Both the position numbers and the translations under genes were made by a program. A DNA stretch of 64,000 nucleotides from assembly GCF_010993975.1 (NCBI RefSeq), contig NZ_JAACZO010000056.1, positions 160,806 to 224,805 of the forward strand. Reading direction: 5' to 3'. The notes under the pieces were generated by a model that worked only from the letters and a program-made list of their open reading frames with translations, ran no database searches and was not told the origin of the DNA. The stretch is from Halomonas faecis. GTDB taxonomy: Bacteria; Pseudomonadota; Gammaproteobacteria; Pseudomonadales; Halomonadaceae. The number at the start of each line of letters is the position of its first letter. Position 1 is the stretch's first letter. Below are positions 25,988 to 36,669 of this stretch, one piece after another.

Positions 25988-26044
25988 GCTGAACTCCCTG
26001 TTGTCTGTCATGAGGCGCGCAGTGCGCGCAGTCGGCTCGTCGTA

Positions 26045-27466
26045 TCACGAGCGCGGTTGCTGTCCCAGCGTACCGGACTCTTCGGCGGTATGCTGGGAAC
26101 GGGTCAGGCGCGCCAGCGCCTGCTCGTCGAGATGCTGGCGATCCACCTTGAGGTAGGCCAGCCGCTCCTCGGGGACGACCAACACGTCCTCGACACCGGC
26201 CACCTCGGCAAAACGGGTCATCAGTGTCTCCAGGGCGTCCTCTGGCTGGTCGGCGTCCAGTGCCACCACTTCGCTGGCCAGGTGGGGCGGCGTCGGCATG
26301 CCAAGCATCAACGCCCCCCACGCCAGGGTCAGCGCTGCAGCTCCCAGGAACACGGCGTCCAGCCCCCACTGCTGGGCCAGAAAACCGCCCAGCACCCCGC
26401 CGAGAAAGGCGCCCAGGAACTGGCTGGTGGAGTAGATGCCCATGGCGGTGCCCTTGGCGCCCGCCGGCGCCAGCTTGCTGAGCATCGACGGCAGGGTCGC
26501 CTCGAGCAGATTGAAACCGATGAAGAACACCAGCAGCCAGGCGAACAGCGTCACGCTGCCGCCGGCCAGGCCAGCCAGGCCGAACAGGCTCGCGGCGATC
26601 GCCGCAATGGCAAGCAGGCACATGCTCTTCATGCGCTGGCGCTTCTCGGCAACGATCACCAGCGGCACCATGCCGATGAACGCCAGGGCCATGACGCCGA
26701 GATAGGTCAGGCCGTGTCGGTCGACGGCGATGCCCGCCTCGACCAGGCGGAACGGCACGGCGACGAAGATGGCCATCAACACCAGGTGCAGAGCGAAAAT
26801 CGACAGATCGAGCCGCCACAGGTCGGCACGCGTGACGATATCGGTCAGCTGTCGGCGGTCCATGCCCACATCCCGATGACGCAATCGGCGTGGCGCCGGG
26901 GGTACCAGCCAGGCCAGCACGGCAAGGCCCACCAGGGCCAGGCCGGCGGAGAACCAGAATACGGCCGCCAGGCCGAAGCTTGCCGCCAACCAGGGCCCGA
27001 TAACCATGGCCACGGCGAAAGCGACACCGATGGAGAGCCCGATGGTGGCCATGGCGGCGGTGCGTACCTGCTCGCGGGTCTGATCGGCGAGCAACGCCAT
27101 GATGGCGGCTGCCACGGCACCACTGCCCTGCAGGCAGCGCCCGACGATCACCCCGCCGATGCTGTCGGCGTTCGCCGCCACCACGCTGCCCACCAGGAAG
27201 AGCAGCAGCCCAGCGGCAATGACCGGCTTGCGCCCCACACGGTCGGACATCATGCCGAAGGGAATCTGCAGGATCGCCTGGGTCAGACCGTAGATGCCCA
27301 GCGCCAGGCCCACCAGCAGCGGCGTGGCGCCGGTCAGGTCATCGGCATACAGCGCCAGCACCGGCAGCACCATGAACAGCCCCAGCATGCGTGACGCGTA
27401 GAGCCCGGCCAGGCCGGTGATGGCACGCCGTTCGGCGGTGAGCAACAATCCTGAGACCTTGCGCAT
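26045..27466 (-). CDS. YajR-like MFS transporter with C-terminal ferredoxin-like domain
   Basis: This inner-membrane major facilitator protein has 12 predicted helices. The motif A sequence DRVGRKP lies between helices 2 and 3, and helix 1 contains YASRMLGLFMVLPVLALYADD. After the last helix there is a soluble domain of about 75 residues (LETLMTRFAEVAGVEDVLVVPEERLAYLKVDRQ, shown by its beta-alpha-beta pattern) like the YAM domain of E. coli YajR. The substrate is unknown. The start is ATG 27466, or TTG 27472, which has a better-spaced AAGGA. It is divergent from uvrA and 57 bp ahead of ssb, likely in one operon with it. Confidence 0.85.
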   Translation of the reverse strand: MRKVSGLLLTAERRAITGLAGLYASRMLGLFMVLPVLALYADDLTGATPLLVGLALGIYGLTQAILQIPFGMMSDRVGRKPVIAAGLLLFLVGSVVAANADSIGGVIVGRCLQGSGAVAAAIMALLADQTREQVRTAAMATIGLSIGVAFAVAMVIGPWLAASFGLAAVFWFSAGLALVGLAVLAWLVPPAPRRLRHRDVGMDRRQLTDIVTRADLWRLDLSIFALHLVLMAIFVAVPFRLVEAGIAVDRHGLTYLGVMALAFIGMVPLVIVAEKRQRMKSMCLLAIAAIAASLFGLAGLAGGSVTLFAWLLVFFIGFNLLEATLPSMLSKLAPAGAKGTAMGIYSTSQFLGAFLGGVLGGFLAQQWGLDAVFLGAAALTLAWGALMLGMPTPPHLASEVVALDADQPEDALETLMTRFAEVAGVEDVLVVPEERLAYLKVDRQHLDEQALARLTRSQHTAEESGTLGQQPRS

Positions 27467-27506
27467 AGGCAATCGCGCGTCCTTTGATGGGCGGGCCGCA
27501 GCCCCA

Positions 27507-27523
27507 TGGTCGAAACGACCATT
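27507..27523. repeat. Perfect 7-bp inverted repeat in the uvrA/transporter divergent region
   Basis: ATGGTCG and CGACCAT flank the trinucleotide AAA. It is about 40 bp from the transporter start and 45 bp from the uvrA -35 element, so it could be an operator. It has no following T run and is not a LexA box. Confidence 0.45.
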
Positions 27524-27567
27524 CTAGCGCCTCTGGCCGGTGCGGGAAACGCCACTCGGCAGGCGCT

Positions 27568-27597
27568 TTGCCGCTCACCGCCCGGCGACCGTATAAT
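27568..27597 (+). promoter_or_regulatory. Sigma-70 promoter for uvrA
   Basis: TTGCCG (27568-27573) and a perfect TATAAT (27592-27597) are 18 bp apart and about 30 bp upstream of the uvrA start. No LexA box (CTGT-N8-ACAG) was seen between the divergent genes. Confidence 0.65.
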
Positions 27598-27627
27598 GGA
27601 CGTTTTGCCGCGCGACACGAGGTGGGA

Positions 27628-30498
27628 ATGGACAGGATTCTGGTCAGGGGTGCCCGCACTCACAATCTCAAGCAGATCGACGTCGACCTGCCCCGCGACA
27701 AGCTGATCGTAGTCACCGGACTCTCCGGCTCAGGCAAGTCATCGCTGGCCTTCGACACCCTTTACGCCGAGGGGCAGCGCCGCTACGTCGAGTCGCTCTC
27801 CACCTACGCGCGGCAATTCCTGTCGATGATGGAAAAACCCGACATCGACCACATCGAAGGGCTGTCGCCTGCCATCTCCATCGAGCAGAAGTCCACCTCC
27901 CACAACCCGCGTTCCACCGTGGGCACCATCACCGAGATCTACGATTACCTGCGCCTGCTGTTCGCCCGCGCCGGCACCCCGCGCTGCCCCGAGCACGGCG
28001 AGGATCTCGAGGCGAGCACGGTGTCGCAGATGGTCGACCAAGTGCTGGCGCTGCCCGAAGGCAGCAAGCTGATGCTGCTCGCGCCGGTGGTATCGGGCCG
28101 CAAGGGCGAACACCTGCAACTCCTCGCCGAGCTTCGTGCGCAGGGCTTCGTGCGCGCCATGATCGACGGCCAGGTGCTCGAACTCGACGACATCGCCCCG
28201 CTGGACAAGAACAAGAAACACGACATCAGCGTGGTGGTCGACCGCATCAAGGTTCGCGACGGCCTGCAGCAGCGTCTCGCGGAGTCTTTCGAAACCGCCC
28301 TGAACCTGGCGGACGGCACGGCCGTGATCCACTTCATGGACGGCGAGGCGGAGGACATCCCCTTCTCTTCACGCTTCGCCTGCCCGGTGTGCGGCTACGC
28401 CATCGCCGAACTCGAACCGCGCATGTTCTCATTCAACAACCCGGCCGGCGCTTGCCCTACCTGCGACGGCCTAGGCGTGCAGCAGATCTTCGATCCCGCC
28501 AAGCTGATCAGCCATCCCGAGCTATCACTCGCCGAAGGGGTGATCAAGGGCTGGGACCGGCGCAGCGTCTATTACTTCAGCCAGCTTCAGTCCGTCGCCG
28601 AACACTATCGTTTCACTCTGGAGACGCCCTGGCAGGAGCTGGCGCGTCACGAACGCGACGTCATTCTTCACGGCAGCGGCCATGACGACATTGCCTTCCA
28701 CTACGTCAACGACCGTGGCCGCAAGGTAACCCGCGAACACCCTTTCGAAGGGGTACTACCCAACATGCAGCGGCGCTATCGCGAAACCGAATCGAGCATG
28801 GTGCGCGAAGAACTGGCTCGCTACATCGCCGAGCGCCCCTGCCCCACCTGTGCGGGATCGCGGCTGCGCAAGGAGGCCCGCCACGTCTTCGTCGACGGCC
28901 GCAGCCTCCCCGATCTCGTGGCCCTGCCCATCGGCGAGGCTTGGGCGTACTTCCAGCAGCTGACGCTGTCGGGGCGCAAGGGGGAGATCGCCGTCAAGAT
29001 CGTCAACGAGATCCAGGCCCGCCTGGAGTTTCTCGTCAACGTCGGCCTGGACTACCTCAACCTGGAACGCAGCGCCGACACTCTCTCCGGTGGCGAGGCA
29101 CAGCGCATTCGCCTGGCCAGCCAGATCGGCGCCGGCCTGGTGGGCGTGATGTACATCCTCGACGAGCCCTCCATCGGGTTGCACCAGCGCGACAACGACC
29201 GGTTGCTGCGCACCCTGACCCGCCTGCGCGACCTGGGAAACACCGTGATCGTGGTGGAGCACGACGAGGAGGCCATTCTGGCCGCCGACCACGTGCTGGA
29301 TATCGGCCCCGGCGCCGGTGTACACGGCGGCCGGATCGTCGCCCAGGGCACGCCCAAGGATGTCATGGCGTGCCCTGACTCCCTCACCGGCCAGTATCTC
29401 GCCGGCAAGCGGCGCATCGAGGTGCCGCCATGGCGCATTCCCGGTAATCCCGAAAAGACGCTGCTCCTCACCGGCGCCAGCGGCCACAACCTTCACGACG
29501 TCACCCTCACGCTGCCTCTGGGCCTCTTCGTCTGCGTCACCGGCGTATCCGGCTCGGGCAAGTCGACGCTGATCAACTCGACGCTGATGCCCATCGCCGC
29601 GCGTGAGCTCAACCGAGCCACGACGCTCACTCCAGCGCCTTACGAACGCATCGAAGGGCTCGAACTGCTCGACAAAATCATCGACATCGACCAGAGCCCC
29701 ATCGGCCGCACGCCACGCTCCAACCCGGCTACCTACACCGGCATCTTCACCCCCATCCGCGAGCTCTTCGCTGGCACACAGGAAGCCCGCTCACGCGGCT
29801 ACAAACCCGGCCGGTTCTCGTTCAACGTCAAGGGCGGACGCTGCGAGGCATGCCAGGGCGAGGGAATGATCAAGGTGGAGATGCACTTCCTCCCCGACAT
29901 CTACGTACCCTGCGACGTCTGCAAAGGCAAGCGCTACAATCGCGAAACGCTAGAGGTCCAGTACAAGGGCAAGAACATTCACGAGGTGCTGGAGATGACC
30001 GTGGAGGAGGCGCTGGCCTTCTTCAGTCCGGTACCGGCCATCGCCCGGCGCCTGCAGACGCTGATGGACGTGGGCCTCTCCTACATCCGCCTGGGGCAGA
30101 GCGCCACCACTCTCTCGGGTGGCGAAGCTCAGCGCATCAAGCTGGCCAGGGAGCTCGCCAAGCGGGATACCGGCCAGACGCTCTACATCCTCGACGAGCC
30201 CACCACGGGGCTGCATTTCGAGGACATCCGCCAGCTGCTCACCGTGCTGCACCGCCTGCGCGACCACGGCAACACCATCGTGGTGATCGAACACAACCTC
30301 GACGTCATCAAGACTGCCGACTGGCTCGTTGACCTGGGCCCCGAGGGCGGCGCCGGCGGCGGGCGAATCATCGCCGAGGGCACCCCGGAACAGGTCGCCG
30401 CCATGGAGGGCTCGCACACCGGACGCTTTCTCAAGTCGCTGCTGGAAAGGCACGCCACGGGCCACGAGCCACGGACTACGCGTGCAGCGGAGACCTGA
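27628..30498 (+). CDS. uvrA: Excinuclease ABC subunit A
   Basis: UvrA is the damage-sensing ATPase that loads UvrB in nucleotide excision repair. The protein has 956 residues (E. coli 940). It has two ABC ATPase modules with Walker A motifs [13 protein letters not shown] (about 30-42) and [13 protein letters not shown], signature motifs [12 protein letters not shown] and [12 protein letters not shown], and zinc modules with CPVCG...CPTCDG and CEACQGEG...[11 protein letters not shown] 27628 is chosen; an in-frame extension from 27484 crosses the promoter. The C-terminal tail [14 protein letters not shown] is slightly longer than usual and is encoded by sequence next to a 7-bp tandem repeat. 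A strong terminator follows. Confidence 0.97.
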   Translation: MDRILVRGARTHNLKQIDVDLPRDKLIVVTGLSGSGKSSLAFDTLYAEGQRRYVESLSTYARQFLSMMEKPDIDHIEGLSPAISIEQKSTSHNPRSTVGTITEIYDYLRLLFARAGTPRCPEHGEDLEASTVSQMVDQVLALPEGSKLMLLAPVVSGRKGEHLQLLAELRAQGFVRAMIDGQVLELDDIAPLDKNKKHDISVVVDRIKVRDGLQQRLAESFETALNLADGTAVIHFMDGEAEDIPFSSRFACPVCGYAIAELEPRMFSFNNPAGACPTCDGLGVQQIFDPAKLISHPELSLAEGVIKGWDRRSVYYFSQLQSVAEHYRFTLETPWQELARHERDVILHGSGHDDIAFHYVNDRGRKVTREHPFEGVLPNMQRRYRETESSMVREELARYIAERPCPTCAGSRLRKEARHVFVDGRSLPDLVALPIGEAWAYFQQLTLSGRKGEIAVKIVNEIQARLEFLVNVGLDYLNLERSADTLSGGEAQRIRLASQIGAGLVGVMYILDEPSIGLHQRDNDRLLRTLTRLRDLGNTVIVVEHDEEAILAADHVLDIGPGAGVHGGRIVAQGTPKDVMACPDSLTGQYLAGKRRIEVPPWRIPGNPEKTLLLTGASGHNLHDVTLTLPLGLFVCVTGVSGSGKSTLINSTLMPIAARELNRATTLTPAPYERIEGLELLDKIIDIDQSPIGRTPRSNPATYTGIFTPIRELFAGTQEARSRGYKPGRFSFNVKGGRCEACQGEGMIKVEMHFLPDIYVPCDVCKGKRYNRETLEVQYKGKNIHEVLEMTVEEALAFFSPVPAIARRLQTLMDVGLSYIRLGQSATTLSGGEAQRIKLARELAKRDTGQTLYILDEPTTGLHFEDIRQLLTVLHRLRDHGNTIVVIEHNLDVIKTADWLVDLGPEGGAGGGRIIAEGTPEQVAAMEGSHTGRFLKSLLERHATGHEPRTTRAAET

Positions 30499-30505
30499 CC
30501 AACTT

Positions 30506-30526
30506 CGAAGCTCGAAGCTCGAAGCT
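30506..30526. repeat. Three tandem copies of the 7-mer CGAAGCT
   Basis: Three consecutive CGAAGCT units lie just after the uvrA stop. The array is short and may be a fragment of a dispersed intergenic repeat. Confidence 0.6.
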
Positions 30527-30574
30527 CAAGCCTGCGGAGCAGGTGTTCTTACAGCTCCCGGCGAAGCCGGGCAC

Positions 30575-30608
30575 AAAAAACCGGCTCCCTTCAGGGAGCC
30601 GGTTTTTT
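30575..30608. terminator. Bidirectional terminator between uvrA and rplQ
   Basis: A perfect 10-bp stem (CCGGCTCCCT / AGGGAGCCGG, loop TC) is flanked by A6 on one side and T6 on the other. It therefore ends transcription of both uvrA and the convergent alpha operon. Confidence 0.92.
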
Positions 30609-30643
30609 GTCAGCGCTTGCCGAAGCCGGAGGGCCGGCGAGGA

Positions 30644-31036
30644 TCACTCCTCGATGGCTTCCTCGACCTCCTCGACGACCGGACGGTCGACGAGCTCGAC
30701 ATAAGCCATGGGCGCATTGTCGCCGGTGCGGTAACCGCACTTGAGAATGCGCACATAGCCGCCGGGACGCTCAACGTAGCGCGGGCCCAGCTCGTTGAAG
30801 AGCTTGCCGACCGCTTCCTTGGAGCGAGTGCGGCTGAAGGCCAGACGACGGTTGGCAACGCTGTCCTGCTTGGCCAGGGTGATCAGCGGCTCGATGACGC
30901 GCCGCAGTTCCTTGGCCTTGGGCAGGGTTGTCTTGATCACTTCGTGCTCGATCAACGACACGCTCATGTTCTTGAACATGGCCTGGCGATGCGAGCTGGT
31001 ACGATTCAGGTGACGACCACTCTTACGATGACGCAT
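30644..31036 (-). CDS. rplQ: 50S ribosomal protein L17
   Basis: L17 (130 residues) is a large-subunit protein near the exit tunnel. The N-terminus [20 protein letters not shown] is nearly invariant in bacteria. The usual core ends near [17 protein letters not shown]; an acidic tail ([11 protein letters not shown]) follows. It is the last gene of the alpha operon, 39 bp after rpoA, and is followed by the bidirectional terminator at 30575. Confidence 0.97.
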   Translation of the reverse strand: MRHRKSGRHLNRTSSHRQAMFKNMSVSLIEHEVIKTTLPKAKELRRVIEPLITLAKQDSVANRRLAFSRTRSKEAVGKLFNELGPRYVERPGGYVRILKCGYRTGDNAPMAYVELVDRPVVEEVEEAIEE

Positions 31037-31075
31037 GGTTGTGATTCCTTACCAAACTGGGACTCGAGTCGACGC

Positions 31076-32074
31076 TCAGGCAGAGGTCTTGTCGTCCTTC
31101 AGGCTTGCCGGGGGCCAGTTTTCCAGCCGCATGCCCAGAGACAGACCGCGGGCCGCCAATACGTCCTTGATCTCGTTCAACGACTTCTTGCCGAGATTGG
31201 GCGTCTTGAGCAGCTCCACCTCGGTGCGCTGGATGAGATCGCCGATGTAGTAGATGTTCTCGGCCTTCAGGCAATTGGCACTACGCACGGTCAACTCGAG
31301 ATCGTCGACGGGACGCAGCAGGATGGGATCGATGTGATCCTCTTCCTCTTCGACCTCCTGCTCCTTGTCGGCTTCCAAATCGACGAACGCGGCCAACTGC
31401 TCCTGCAGGATGGTGGCGCTGCGACGGATGGCCTCTTCCGGATCCAGGGTGCCGTCGGTTTCCAAGTCGATGATCAGCTTATCGAGATCGGTACGCTGCT
31501 CGACGCGTGCCGCATCGACGGAATAGGAGACGCGGCGCACCGGACTGAAGGTGGCATCCAACTGCAGGCGACCGATGGCGCGGGACTCGTCGTCGGCATC
31601 CAAGCGAGTATCGGCCGGCTCGTAGCCACGCCCTCGCGCGACCTTGAGCTGCATCTTGAGCTCGGCGCCCTCGTTCACGTGAGCGATGATGTGGTCGGGA
31701 TTGACGATTTCGACGTCGTGGTCGAGCACGATATCACCCGCAGTCACCACGGCCGGGCCCTGCTTGTTCAGCGAGAGCATCGCCTCGTCGCGACTGTGCA
31801 TGCGGATGGCCACATCCTTGAGATTCAGCAGAATCTCGATGACGTCTTCCTGAACCCCTTCGATGGCGCTGTACTCGTGCTCGACACCGGCGATCTCGGC
31901 TTCCACCACGGCACAGCCGGGCATGGACGAGAGCAGGATACGACGCAGCGCATTCCCCAGGGTGTGGCCGAAACCGCGCTCGAACGGCTCGAGCACGATC
32001 TTCGCGTGGTGAGCGCTGATCTCTTCGACCTTGATATCGCGCGGACGGAGAAACTCTGTCACTGAACGCTGCAT
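31076..32074 (-). CDS. rpoA: DNA-directed RNA polymerase subunit alpha
   Basis: The alpha subunit (332 residues, E. coli 329) nucleates polymerase assembly and contacts UP elements and activators. The N-terminal domain includes [20 protein letters not shown]; an acidic linker (about 235-248, rich in glutamate) leads to the C-terminal domain with [22 protein letters not shown] DNA-contact helices (here [18 protein letters not shown]). It lies between rpsD and rplQ in the alpha operon, as in other gammaproteobacteria. Confidence 0.98.
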   Translation of the reverse strand: MQRSVTEFLRPRDIKVEEISAHHAKIVLEPFERGFGHTLGNALRRILLSSMPGCAVVEAEIAGVEHEYSAIEGVQEDVIEILLNLKDVAIRMHSRDEAMLSLNKQGPAVVTAGDIVLDHDVEIVNPDHIIAHVNEGAELKMQLKVARGRGYEPADTRLDADDESRAIGRLQLDATFSPVRRVSYSVDAARVEQRTDLDKLIIDLETDGTLDPEEAIRRSATILQEQLAAFVDLEADKEQEVEEEEDHIDPILLRPVDDLELTVRSANCLKAENIYYIGDLIQRTEVELLKTPNLGKKSLNEIKDVLAARGLSLGMRLENWPPASLKDDKTSA

Positions 32075-32158
32075 AACTACACCTATAAGGCTGCCAAACG
32101 GTTACTCGGTACTCGGCGCCGACCCCAGCCGGGGCCGGCACGACGCGAACAGCGACGC

Positions 32159-32779
32159 TTACTTCGAGTACAGCTCGACGATCAGGTTTTCGTTGATGTC
32201 GGCAGACAGGTCGCCGCGTTCCGGGATAGCCTTGAAGGTGCCTTCCATCTTCTTCGCGTCCACCTCGATCCAGGCCACATCACCGCGGTTGGCAGCGATG
32301 CCGAGCGCATTCTGGATACGCGCCTGATTCTTCGCCTTCTCGCGGACGGACACCACGTCACCGGGCTTGACCTGATAGGACGCCACGTTGACGGACCGGC
32401 CATTGACGGCAATCGCCTTGTGGCTCACCAGCTGGCGTGCCTCGGAACGGGTGGAGCCGAAGCCCATGCGGTAGACGACGTTGTCCAGTCGGGACTCGAG
32501 CAGCTGCAGCAGGACTTCGCCGGTGGCCCCGGAGCGGCGGGCCGCTTCCTTGTAGTAGCTGCGGAACTGCTTCTCGAGCACGCCGTACATGCGGCGCACT
32601 TTCTGCTTCTCGCGAAGCTGCAAGCCGTAGTCGGAAAGACGCTGACGGCGCTGGCCGTGCACACCCGGAATCTGCTCGGATTTGCACTTCTTCTCGAAGG
32701 GAGTGACACCGCTCTTCAGAAAGAGGTCGGTGCCTTCACGACGAGACAGTTTGCACTTCGGTCCAATATAACGAGCCAT
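32159..32779 (-). CDS. rpsD: 30S ribosomal protein S4
   Basis: S4 (206 residues) is a primary 16S rRNA-binding protein of the small-subunit body and in enterobacteria represses the alpha operon by binding its leader. The sequence starts [16 protein letters not shown] and has the S4 RNA-binding domain with [20 protein letters not shown]. It is 12 bp downstream of rpsK in the alpha operon. Whether autoregulation works here depends on the leader upstream of rpsM, which I could not fold. Confidence 0.98.
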   Translation of the reverse strand: MARYIGPKCKLSRREGTDLFLKSGVTPFEKKCKSEQIPGVHGQRRQRLSDYGLQLREKQKVRRMYGVLEKQFRSYYKEAARRSGATGEVLLQLLESRLDNVVYRMGFGSTRSEARQLVSHKAIAVNGRSVNVASYQVKPGDVVSVREKAKNQARIQNALGIAANRGDVAWIEVDAKKMEGTFKAIPERGDLSADINENLIVELYSK

Positions 32780-32791
32780 GAATCTGTCTCC

Positions 32792-33178
32792 TTAAACGCG
32801 GCGTTTCTTCGGCGGACGGCAGCCATTGTGGGGAATGGGCGTCGCGTCGGTGATGCTCTGCACGCGGAAGCCGGCGGCGCTCAGCGCGCGCACGGCGGAT
32901 TCACGGCCCGGACCGGGGCCTTTGACCAGCACGTCGACGTTTTTCACACCATACTCGGCTGCAGCATTGGCTGCACGTTCGCTTGCCACTTGAGCAGCGA
33001 ACGGGGTGCTCTTGCGAGAACCACGAAAACCCGAACCACCGGCAGTCGCCCAGGAGAGCGCGTTGCCCTGGCGGTCTGTGATCGTCACGATCGTGTTGTT
33101 AAAAGAGGCGTGGATATGCGCGACGGCATCCACTACCTGCTTTTTAACCTTCTTGCGGTTGCTACGCGGGTTAGCCAT
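32792..33178 (-). CDS. rpsK: 30S ribosomal protein S11
   Basis: S11 (128 residues) forms part of the platform of the small subunit and lines the mRNA exit. Typical blocks are [39 protein letters not shown] and the C-terminal [12 protein letters not shown]. It lies between rpsM (39 bp) and rpsD (12 bp). Confidence 0.98.
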   Translation of the reverse strand: MANPRSNRKKVKKQVVDAVAHIHASFNNTIVTITDRQGNALSWATAGGSGFRGSRKSTPFAAQVASERAANAAAEYGVKNVDVLVKGPGPGRESAVRALSAAGFRVQSITDATPIPHNGCRPPKKRRV

Positions 33179-33217
33179 GTTGATGTCGTTTCCTGTCGTT
33201 ACGCCAGAACGTGCGTG

Positions 33218-33574
33218 TTACTTGCGAATCGGCTTGCGCGGGCCCTTGCGGGTACGCGCATTGGTCTTGGTACGCTGACCACGCAGCGGAAGACCGCGAC
33301 GATGACGCAGACCACGATAGCAACCCAGGTCCATGAGACGCTTGATATTGAGCGTCACATCACGACGAAGGTCACCTTCCACGGTGTACTTGCCGACTTC
33401 ACTACGCAGGGTATCCACTTCCTCAGAGGACAGCTCCTGGATCTTGGTGGTCGGCGCGATGCCGGCGGCGGCACAAATGTCACGTGCACGCGTACGGCCA
33501 ATCCCGAAGATATAGGTCAGCGAGATCGCCGCATGCTTGTTGTCCGGGATATTGACGCCTGCTATACGGGCCAT
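33218..33574 (-). CDS. rpsM: 30S ribosomal protein S13
   Basis: S13 (118 residues) sits at the head of the small subunit and contacts the P-site tRNA and the large subunit. The start [19 protein letters not shown] and the basic tail [19 protein letters not shown] are canonical. It is the first gene of the alpha operon proper; the 122 bp upstream contain a promoter candidate and may hold the S4-binding leader. Confidence 0.98.
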   Translation of the reverse strand: MARIAGVNIPDNKHAAISLTYIFGIGRTRARDICAAAGIAPTTKIQELSSEEVDTLRSEVGKYTVEGDLRRDVTLNIKRLMDLGCYRGLRHRRGLPLRGQRTKTNARTRKGPRKPIRK

Positions 33575-33630
33575 CAGCTTACTCCGAAATTTGAGCGGCT
33601 TGCTCGTTGGGTCACTACAAAAGGCGCAAC

Positions 33631-33659
33631 AGCATACCCCTTTATCCGGACAAGGACAA
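33631..33659 (-). promoter_or_regulatory. Candidate promoter for the alpha operon
   Basis: On the minus strand, TTGTCC (33654-33659) and TATGCT (33631-33636) are separated by 17 bp, between rpmJ and rpsM. It would allow the alpha genes to be expressed apart from the spc operon. Confidence 0.5.
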
Positions 33660-33696
33660 GGGGCATGCCGGCACCGCTTTCAATGAACGCCAGAAA

Positions 33697-33810
33697 TCAA
33701 CCCTGGCGCTGTTTGTGCCGCGGCTCCGTGCAGATGACGCGGACGGCGCCGTTGCGACGGATGATCTTGCAGTTGCGGCACATTTTCTTGACGGAAGCTC
33801 GAACTTTCAT
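33697..33810 (-). CDS. rpmJ: 50S ribosomal protein L36
   Basis: L36 has 37 residues, beginning [20 protein letters not shown] and ending [11 protein letters not shown]. It is the zinc-binding form, with C11, C14, C27 and H32 as ligands. It stabilises rRNA contacts in the large subunit. It follows secY by 29 bp, the usual position at the end of the spc operon. The gene is short and easily missed. Confidence 0.96.
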   Translation of the reverse strand: MKVRASVKKMCRNCKIIRRNGAVRVICTEPRHKQRQG

Positions 33811-33839
33811 CGTTCTCTCCAAATCGCGTGCGGCACGCC

Positions 33840-35171
33840 TCAGCGCATGATGCCGCCGCTACCGTAGCCTTTCAGGTTGGACTTCTTCATCACCGAGTCG
33901 TACTGATGCGACATGAGGTGCGACTGTACCTGAGCCATGAAGTCCATGATCACCACCACCACGATCAGCAGCGACGTACCGCCAAAGAAGAACGGCACGT
34001 TCCAGGCGACGATCAGGAACTGTGGCATCAAGGAAACGCCCGTGATGTACAGAGCACCGAACAAGGTTAGACGCGTCATGACCTTGTCGACGTAGCGAGC
34101 GGTTTGCTCGCCGGGGCGAATACCCGGCAGGAAGGCCCCCGACTTCTTGAGGTTGTCGGCGACGTCCTTGGGATTGAAGACCAGCGCTGTGTAAAAGAAG
34201 CAGAAGAATATCACCGCTGCGGCGAAAAGCAAGATGTACAGCGGTTGGCCCGGGCCCAGCGCCTGGGAAGCACGCTGCAACCACTCCATACCGTCGCCGG
34301 CACCGACCCACTGCCCCAGCGACGCCGGGAACAGCAGGATGCTCGAGGCGAAGATCGCCGGAATCACGCCCGCCATGTTCACCTTGAGCGGCAAGTAGCT
34401 ACTCTGGCCGGCATACATCTTGTTGCCCACCTGGCGCCGCGGGTAGTTCACCGTGATACGGCGCTGACCCCGCTCGATGAACACCACGAAGGCCACGGTG
34501 GCGATACCCAGTGCAGACAGCGCCAGCAGCGGCAGCACGTTCCATGCCCCTTCGTTGCGGGCCAGCTCGAAGGCCTGTCCCACGGCGCCCGGAAGCCCGG
34601 CAACGATACCCGCGAAGATCAGCAGCGAAATGCCGTTGCCGATGCCCTTCTCGGTAATCTGTTCACCCAACCACATCAGAAACACCGCCCCCGTGACGAA
34701 ACTCACGATGGCAGTGAAATAGAAGCTGAAGTCGGCCGTGTACGCGATTCCCTGACTGGCCAGCCCCACCGACATGCCGGTAGCCTGGATCAGCGCCAGC
34801 AACACCGTACCGTAGCGGGTGTACTGGCTGATCTTGCGGCGGCCGGCCTCGCCTTCCTTCTTCAGCTGCTCGAGCTGTGGCGAGACGGCGGTCAGCAGCT
34901 GCATGATGATCGACGCCGAGATGTAGGGCATGATGCCCAGCGCCATGATGCTCATGCGCTCCAGGGCACCGCCCGAGAACATGTTGAACATGCCCAGGAT
35001 GGTACCCTGCTGCTCCCTGAACAAGGCAGCAAGCTGGTCAGGATTGATACCGGGCACGGGAATGTGGGCACCGATGCGGTACACCACGATGGCGAGGAGC
35101 ACGAAGCGCAGGCGCGCCCATAGTTCACTCAAACCGCTGCCCATCGCCGGCATGTTTCCTGACTTGGCCAT
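33840..35171 (-). CDS. secY: Protein translocase subunit SecY
   Basis: SecY (443 residues, E. coli 443) is the channel of the SecYEG translocase in the inner membrane. It has ten predicted helices, the cytoplasmic loop motif for SecA and ribosome contact, and blocks such as [29 protein letters not shown] and [19 protein letters not shown]. Its ATG is directly adjacent to the rplO stop. SecE is encoded in the same block at 60729. Confidence 0.98.
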   Translation of the reverse strand: MAKSGNMPAMGSGLSELWARLRFVLLAIVVYRIGAHIPVPGINPDQLAALFREQQGTILGMFNMFSGGALERMSIMALGIMPYISASIIMQLLTAVSPQLEQLKKEGEAGRRKISQYTRYGTVLLALIQATGMSVGLASQGIAYTADFSFYFTAIVSFVTGAVFLMWLGEQITEKGIGNGISLLIFAGIVAGLPGAVGQAFELARNEGAWNVLPLLALSALGIATVAFVVFIERGQRRITVNYPRRQVGNKMYAGQSSYLPLKVNMAGVIPAIFASSILLFPASLGQWVGAGDGMEWLQRASQALGPGQPLYILLFAAAVIFFCFFYTALVFNPKDVADNLKKSGAFLPGIRPGEQTARYVDKVMTRLTLFGALYITGVSLMPQFLIVAWNVPFFFGGTSLLIVVVVIMDFMAQVQSHLMSHQYDSVMKKSNLKGYGSGGIMR

Positions 35172-35606
35172 TTAGTCCTCTACCTTGCCGCCGGCGGCTT
35201 CGATCGCGGCACGGGCACCCTTGGTGACCTTGAGACCGCGCACGGTGACCGCCTTGTTCAGTTCGCCGGAAAGAATGACCTTCGCATGCTGCGTGGCGTC
35301 CTTCAGCACGTTGGCCTGCTTCAGCGTTTCCAGAGTGGCTTCGTCGCCAGCGACTTTGGCCAGCTCGGCCAGGCGCACTTCCTCGGAAACCAGCGATTTC
35401 GCGGAGGTGAAGCCGAACTTGGGCAAACGACGCTGCAACGGCATCTGGCCGCCTTCGAAACCAGGCTTCACCGTACCGCCACTGCGTGACTTGAGACCCT
35501 TGTGGCCACGGCCACCGGTCTTGCCGAGGCCCGAGCCGATGCCACGGCCGACGCGCTTCTCGGCGTGCTTGGAGCCCGGTGCCGGGCTCAGTGCATTGAG
35601 TTTCAT
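35172..35606 (-). CDS. rplO: 50S ribosomal protein L15
   Basis: L15 (144 residues) is a late-assembly large-subunit protein. The N-terminal extended region [25 protein letters not shown] sequence is visible (here [20 protein letters not shown]), followed by a globular domain. It ends one base before secY begins and starts 3 bp after the rpmD stop region, so translation is probably coupled through the spc operon. Confidence 0.97.
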   Translation of the reverse strand: MKLNALSPAPGSKHAEKRVGRGIGSGLGKTGGRGHKGLKSRSGGTVKPGFEGGQMPLQRRLPKFGFTSAKSLVSEEVRLAELAKVAGDEATLETLKQANVLKDATQHAKVILSGELNKAVTVRGLKVTKGARAAIEAAGGKVED

Positions 35607-35609
35607 GGA

Positions 35610-35792
35610 TTACTCTCCCTCTACCCGCACAAGGTAGTTGACCTTGTGGATCATGCCGCGGACGGCAGGGGTGTCTTCCAGTTCCACCGTGTGACCGATC
35701 CGGCGCAGCCCAAGGCCTTTCATGGTGGCCTTATGCTTGGGCAACGTACCGATGGTGCTGCGGGTCTGGGTAACCTTGATCGTTGCTGCCAT
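35610..35792 (-). CDS. rpmD: 50S ribosomal protein L30
   Basis: L30 (60 residues) reads [20 protein letters not shown] and so on to a YLVRVEGE end. It contains [22 protein letters not shown], whose central block is typical of the family. The ATG at 35792 is preferred; a longer open frame upstream overlaps rpsE. It lies between rpsE (5 bp) and rplO (3 bp). Confidence 0.96.
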   Translation of the reverse strand: MAATIKVTQTRSTIGTLPKHKATMKGLGLRRIGHTVELEDTPAVRGMIHKVNYLVRVEGE

Positions 35793-35797
35793 GGTAT

Positions 35798-36298
35798 TCA
35801 CCCCGTGATCGCTTCGACGCTCAAGCCGCGCTTGGCGGCGATGTCGTCCGGCGACTGCATGGAGGCGAGACCGTTGACGGTCGCCCGCACCACGTTCACC
35901 GGATTGGTGGAGCCGTAGCATTTGGCCAGGACGTCGTGGACGCCAGCCAGCTCGAGTACGGAGCGCATGGCGCCGCCGGCGATGATCCCGGTACCCTCAG
36001 AGGCCGGCTGCATGTACACCTTTGAGGCACCGTGACGCGCCTTGACCGGGTACTGCAGGGTATGACCCTTGAGGCTCACCTTGACCATGTTGCGACGTGC
36101 TTGATCCATCGCCTTCTGGATCGCGACCGGCACTTCGCGTGCCTTGCCGCGGCCAAAACCTACGCGACCGTTGCCATCGCCGACGACGGTCAGGGCGGTG
36201 AAACCGAAGATCCGGCCACCCTTGACCACCTTGGCGACACGGTTGACCTGCACGAGTTTCTCTTGCAGATCGCCGGTGTTCTGTTCGTTCTTCGCCAT
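35798..36298 (-). CDS. rpsE: 30S ribosomal protein S5
   Basis: S5 (166 residues) helps keep decoding accuracy and mRNA unwinding. It has the double-stranded RNA-binding-like domain ([32 protein letters not shown]) and the C-terminal ribosomal fold ([18 protein letters not shown]). The family's spectinomycin-contact loop around VKGGRIF looks wild type. It is in the spc operon after rplR. Confidence 0.98.
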   Translation of the reverse strand: MAKNEQNTGDLQEKLVQVNRVAKVVKGGRIFGFTALTVVGDGNGRVGFGRGKAREVPVAIQKAMDQARRNMVKVSLKGHTLQYPVKARHGASKVYMQPASEGTGIIAGGAMRSVLELAGVHDVLAKCYGSTNPVNVVRATVNGLASMQSPDDIAAKRGLSVEAITG

Positions 36299-36309
36299 CG
36301 TAAAACCCT

Positions 36310-36660
36310 TTAGAATTCCAGGCCGCCTTCACGTGCGGCGTCGGCCAGGGCCTTGACGCGGCCGTGGTACTTGAACCCGGCACGGTCGAAAGCCACCTGG
36401 GAGATGCCAGCCTGCTTGGCGCGTTCGGCAATCAGTGCGCCCACCTTGGCGGCAGCGTCCGAGTTACCGGTCGCACCCTCACGTAGCGCCTTGTCCAGCG
36501 TGGAAGCGCTGGCCAGAACCTTGGCGCCATCCGGCGAGATGATCTGCGCGTAGATGTGACGCGGGGTACGGTTGACACACAGGCGATACACGCCCTGCTC
36601 GCGCATCTTGGCGCGAGCGCGGCGGGCACGACGGAGACGAGATTCTTTCTTCGCGTTCAT
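36310..36660 (-). CDS. rplR: 50S ribosomal protein L18
   Basis: L18 (116 residues) binds 5S rRNA with L5 and L25 and joins it to the large subunit. Recognisable blocks are [32 protein letters not shown] and the C-terminal [20 protein letters not shown]. It is 9 bp after rplF and 11 bp before rpsE. Confidence 0.97.
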   Translation of the reverse strand: MNAKKESRLRRARRARAKMREQGVYRLCVNRTPRHIYAQIISPDGAKVLASASTLDKALREGATGNSDAAAKVGALIAERAKQAGISQVAFDRAGFKYHGRVKALADAAREGGLEF

Positions 36661-36669
36661 AACCCTGCC

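Noticed and set aside
24539..27394. A 951-codon open frame on the plus strand antisense to plsC-like, rmlD-like, ssb and the transporter
   Set aside because: It is a shadow of GC-rich coding sequence on the other strand; it spans four real genes and has no recognisable domain. The same applies to long antisense frames at 30329-32065, 44416-45747, 49193-51076, 51929-53512, 53509-55602 and 55672-57492.
27484..27627. In-frame 48-codon extension of uvrA
   Set aside because: It covers the TATAAT promoter and the inverted repeat, and is not part of the UvrA family.
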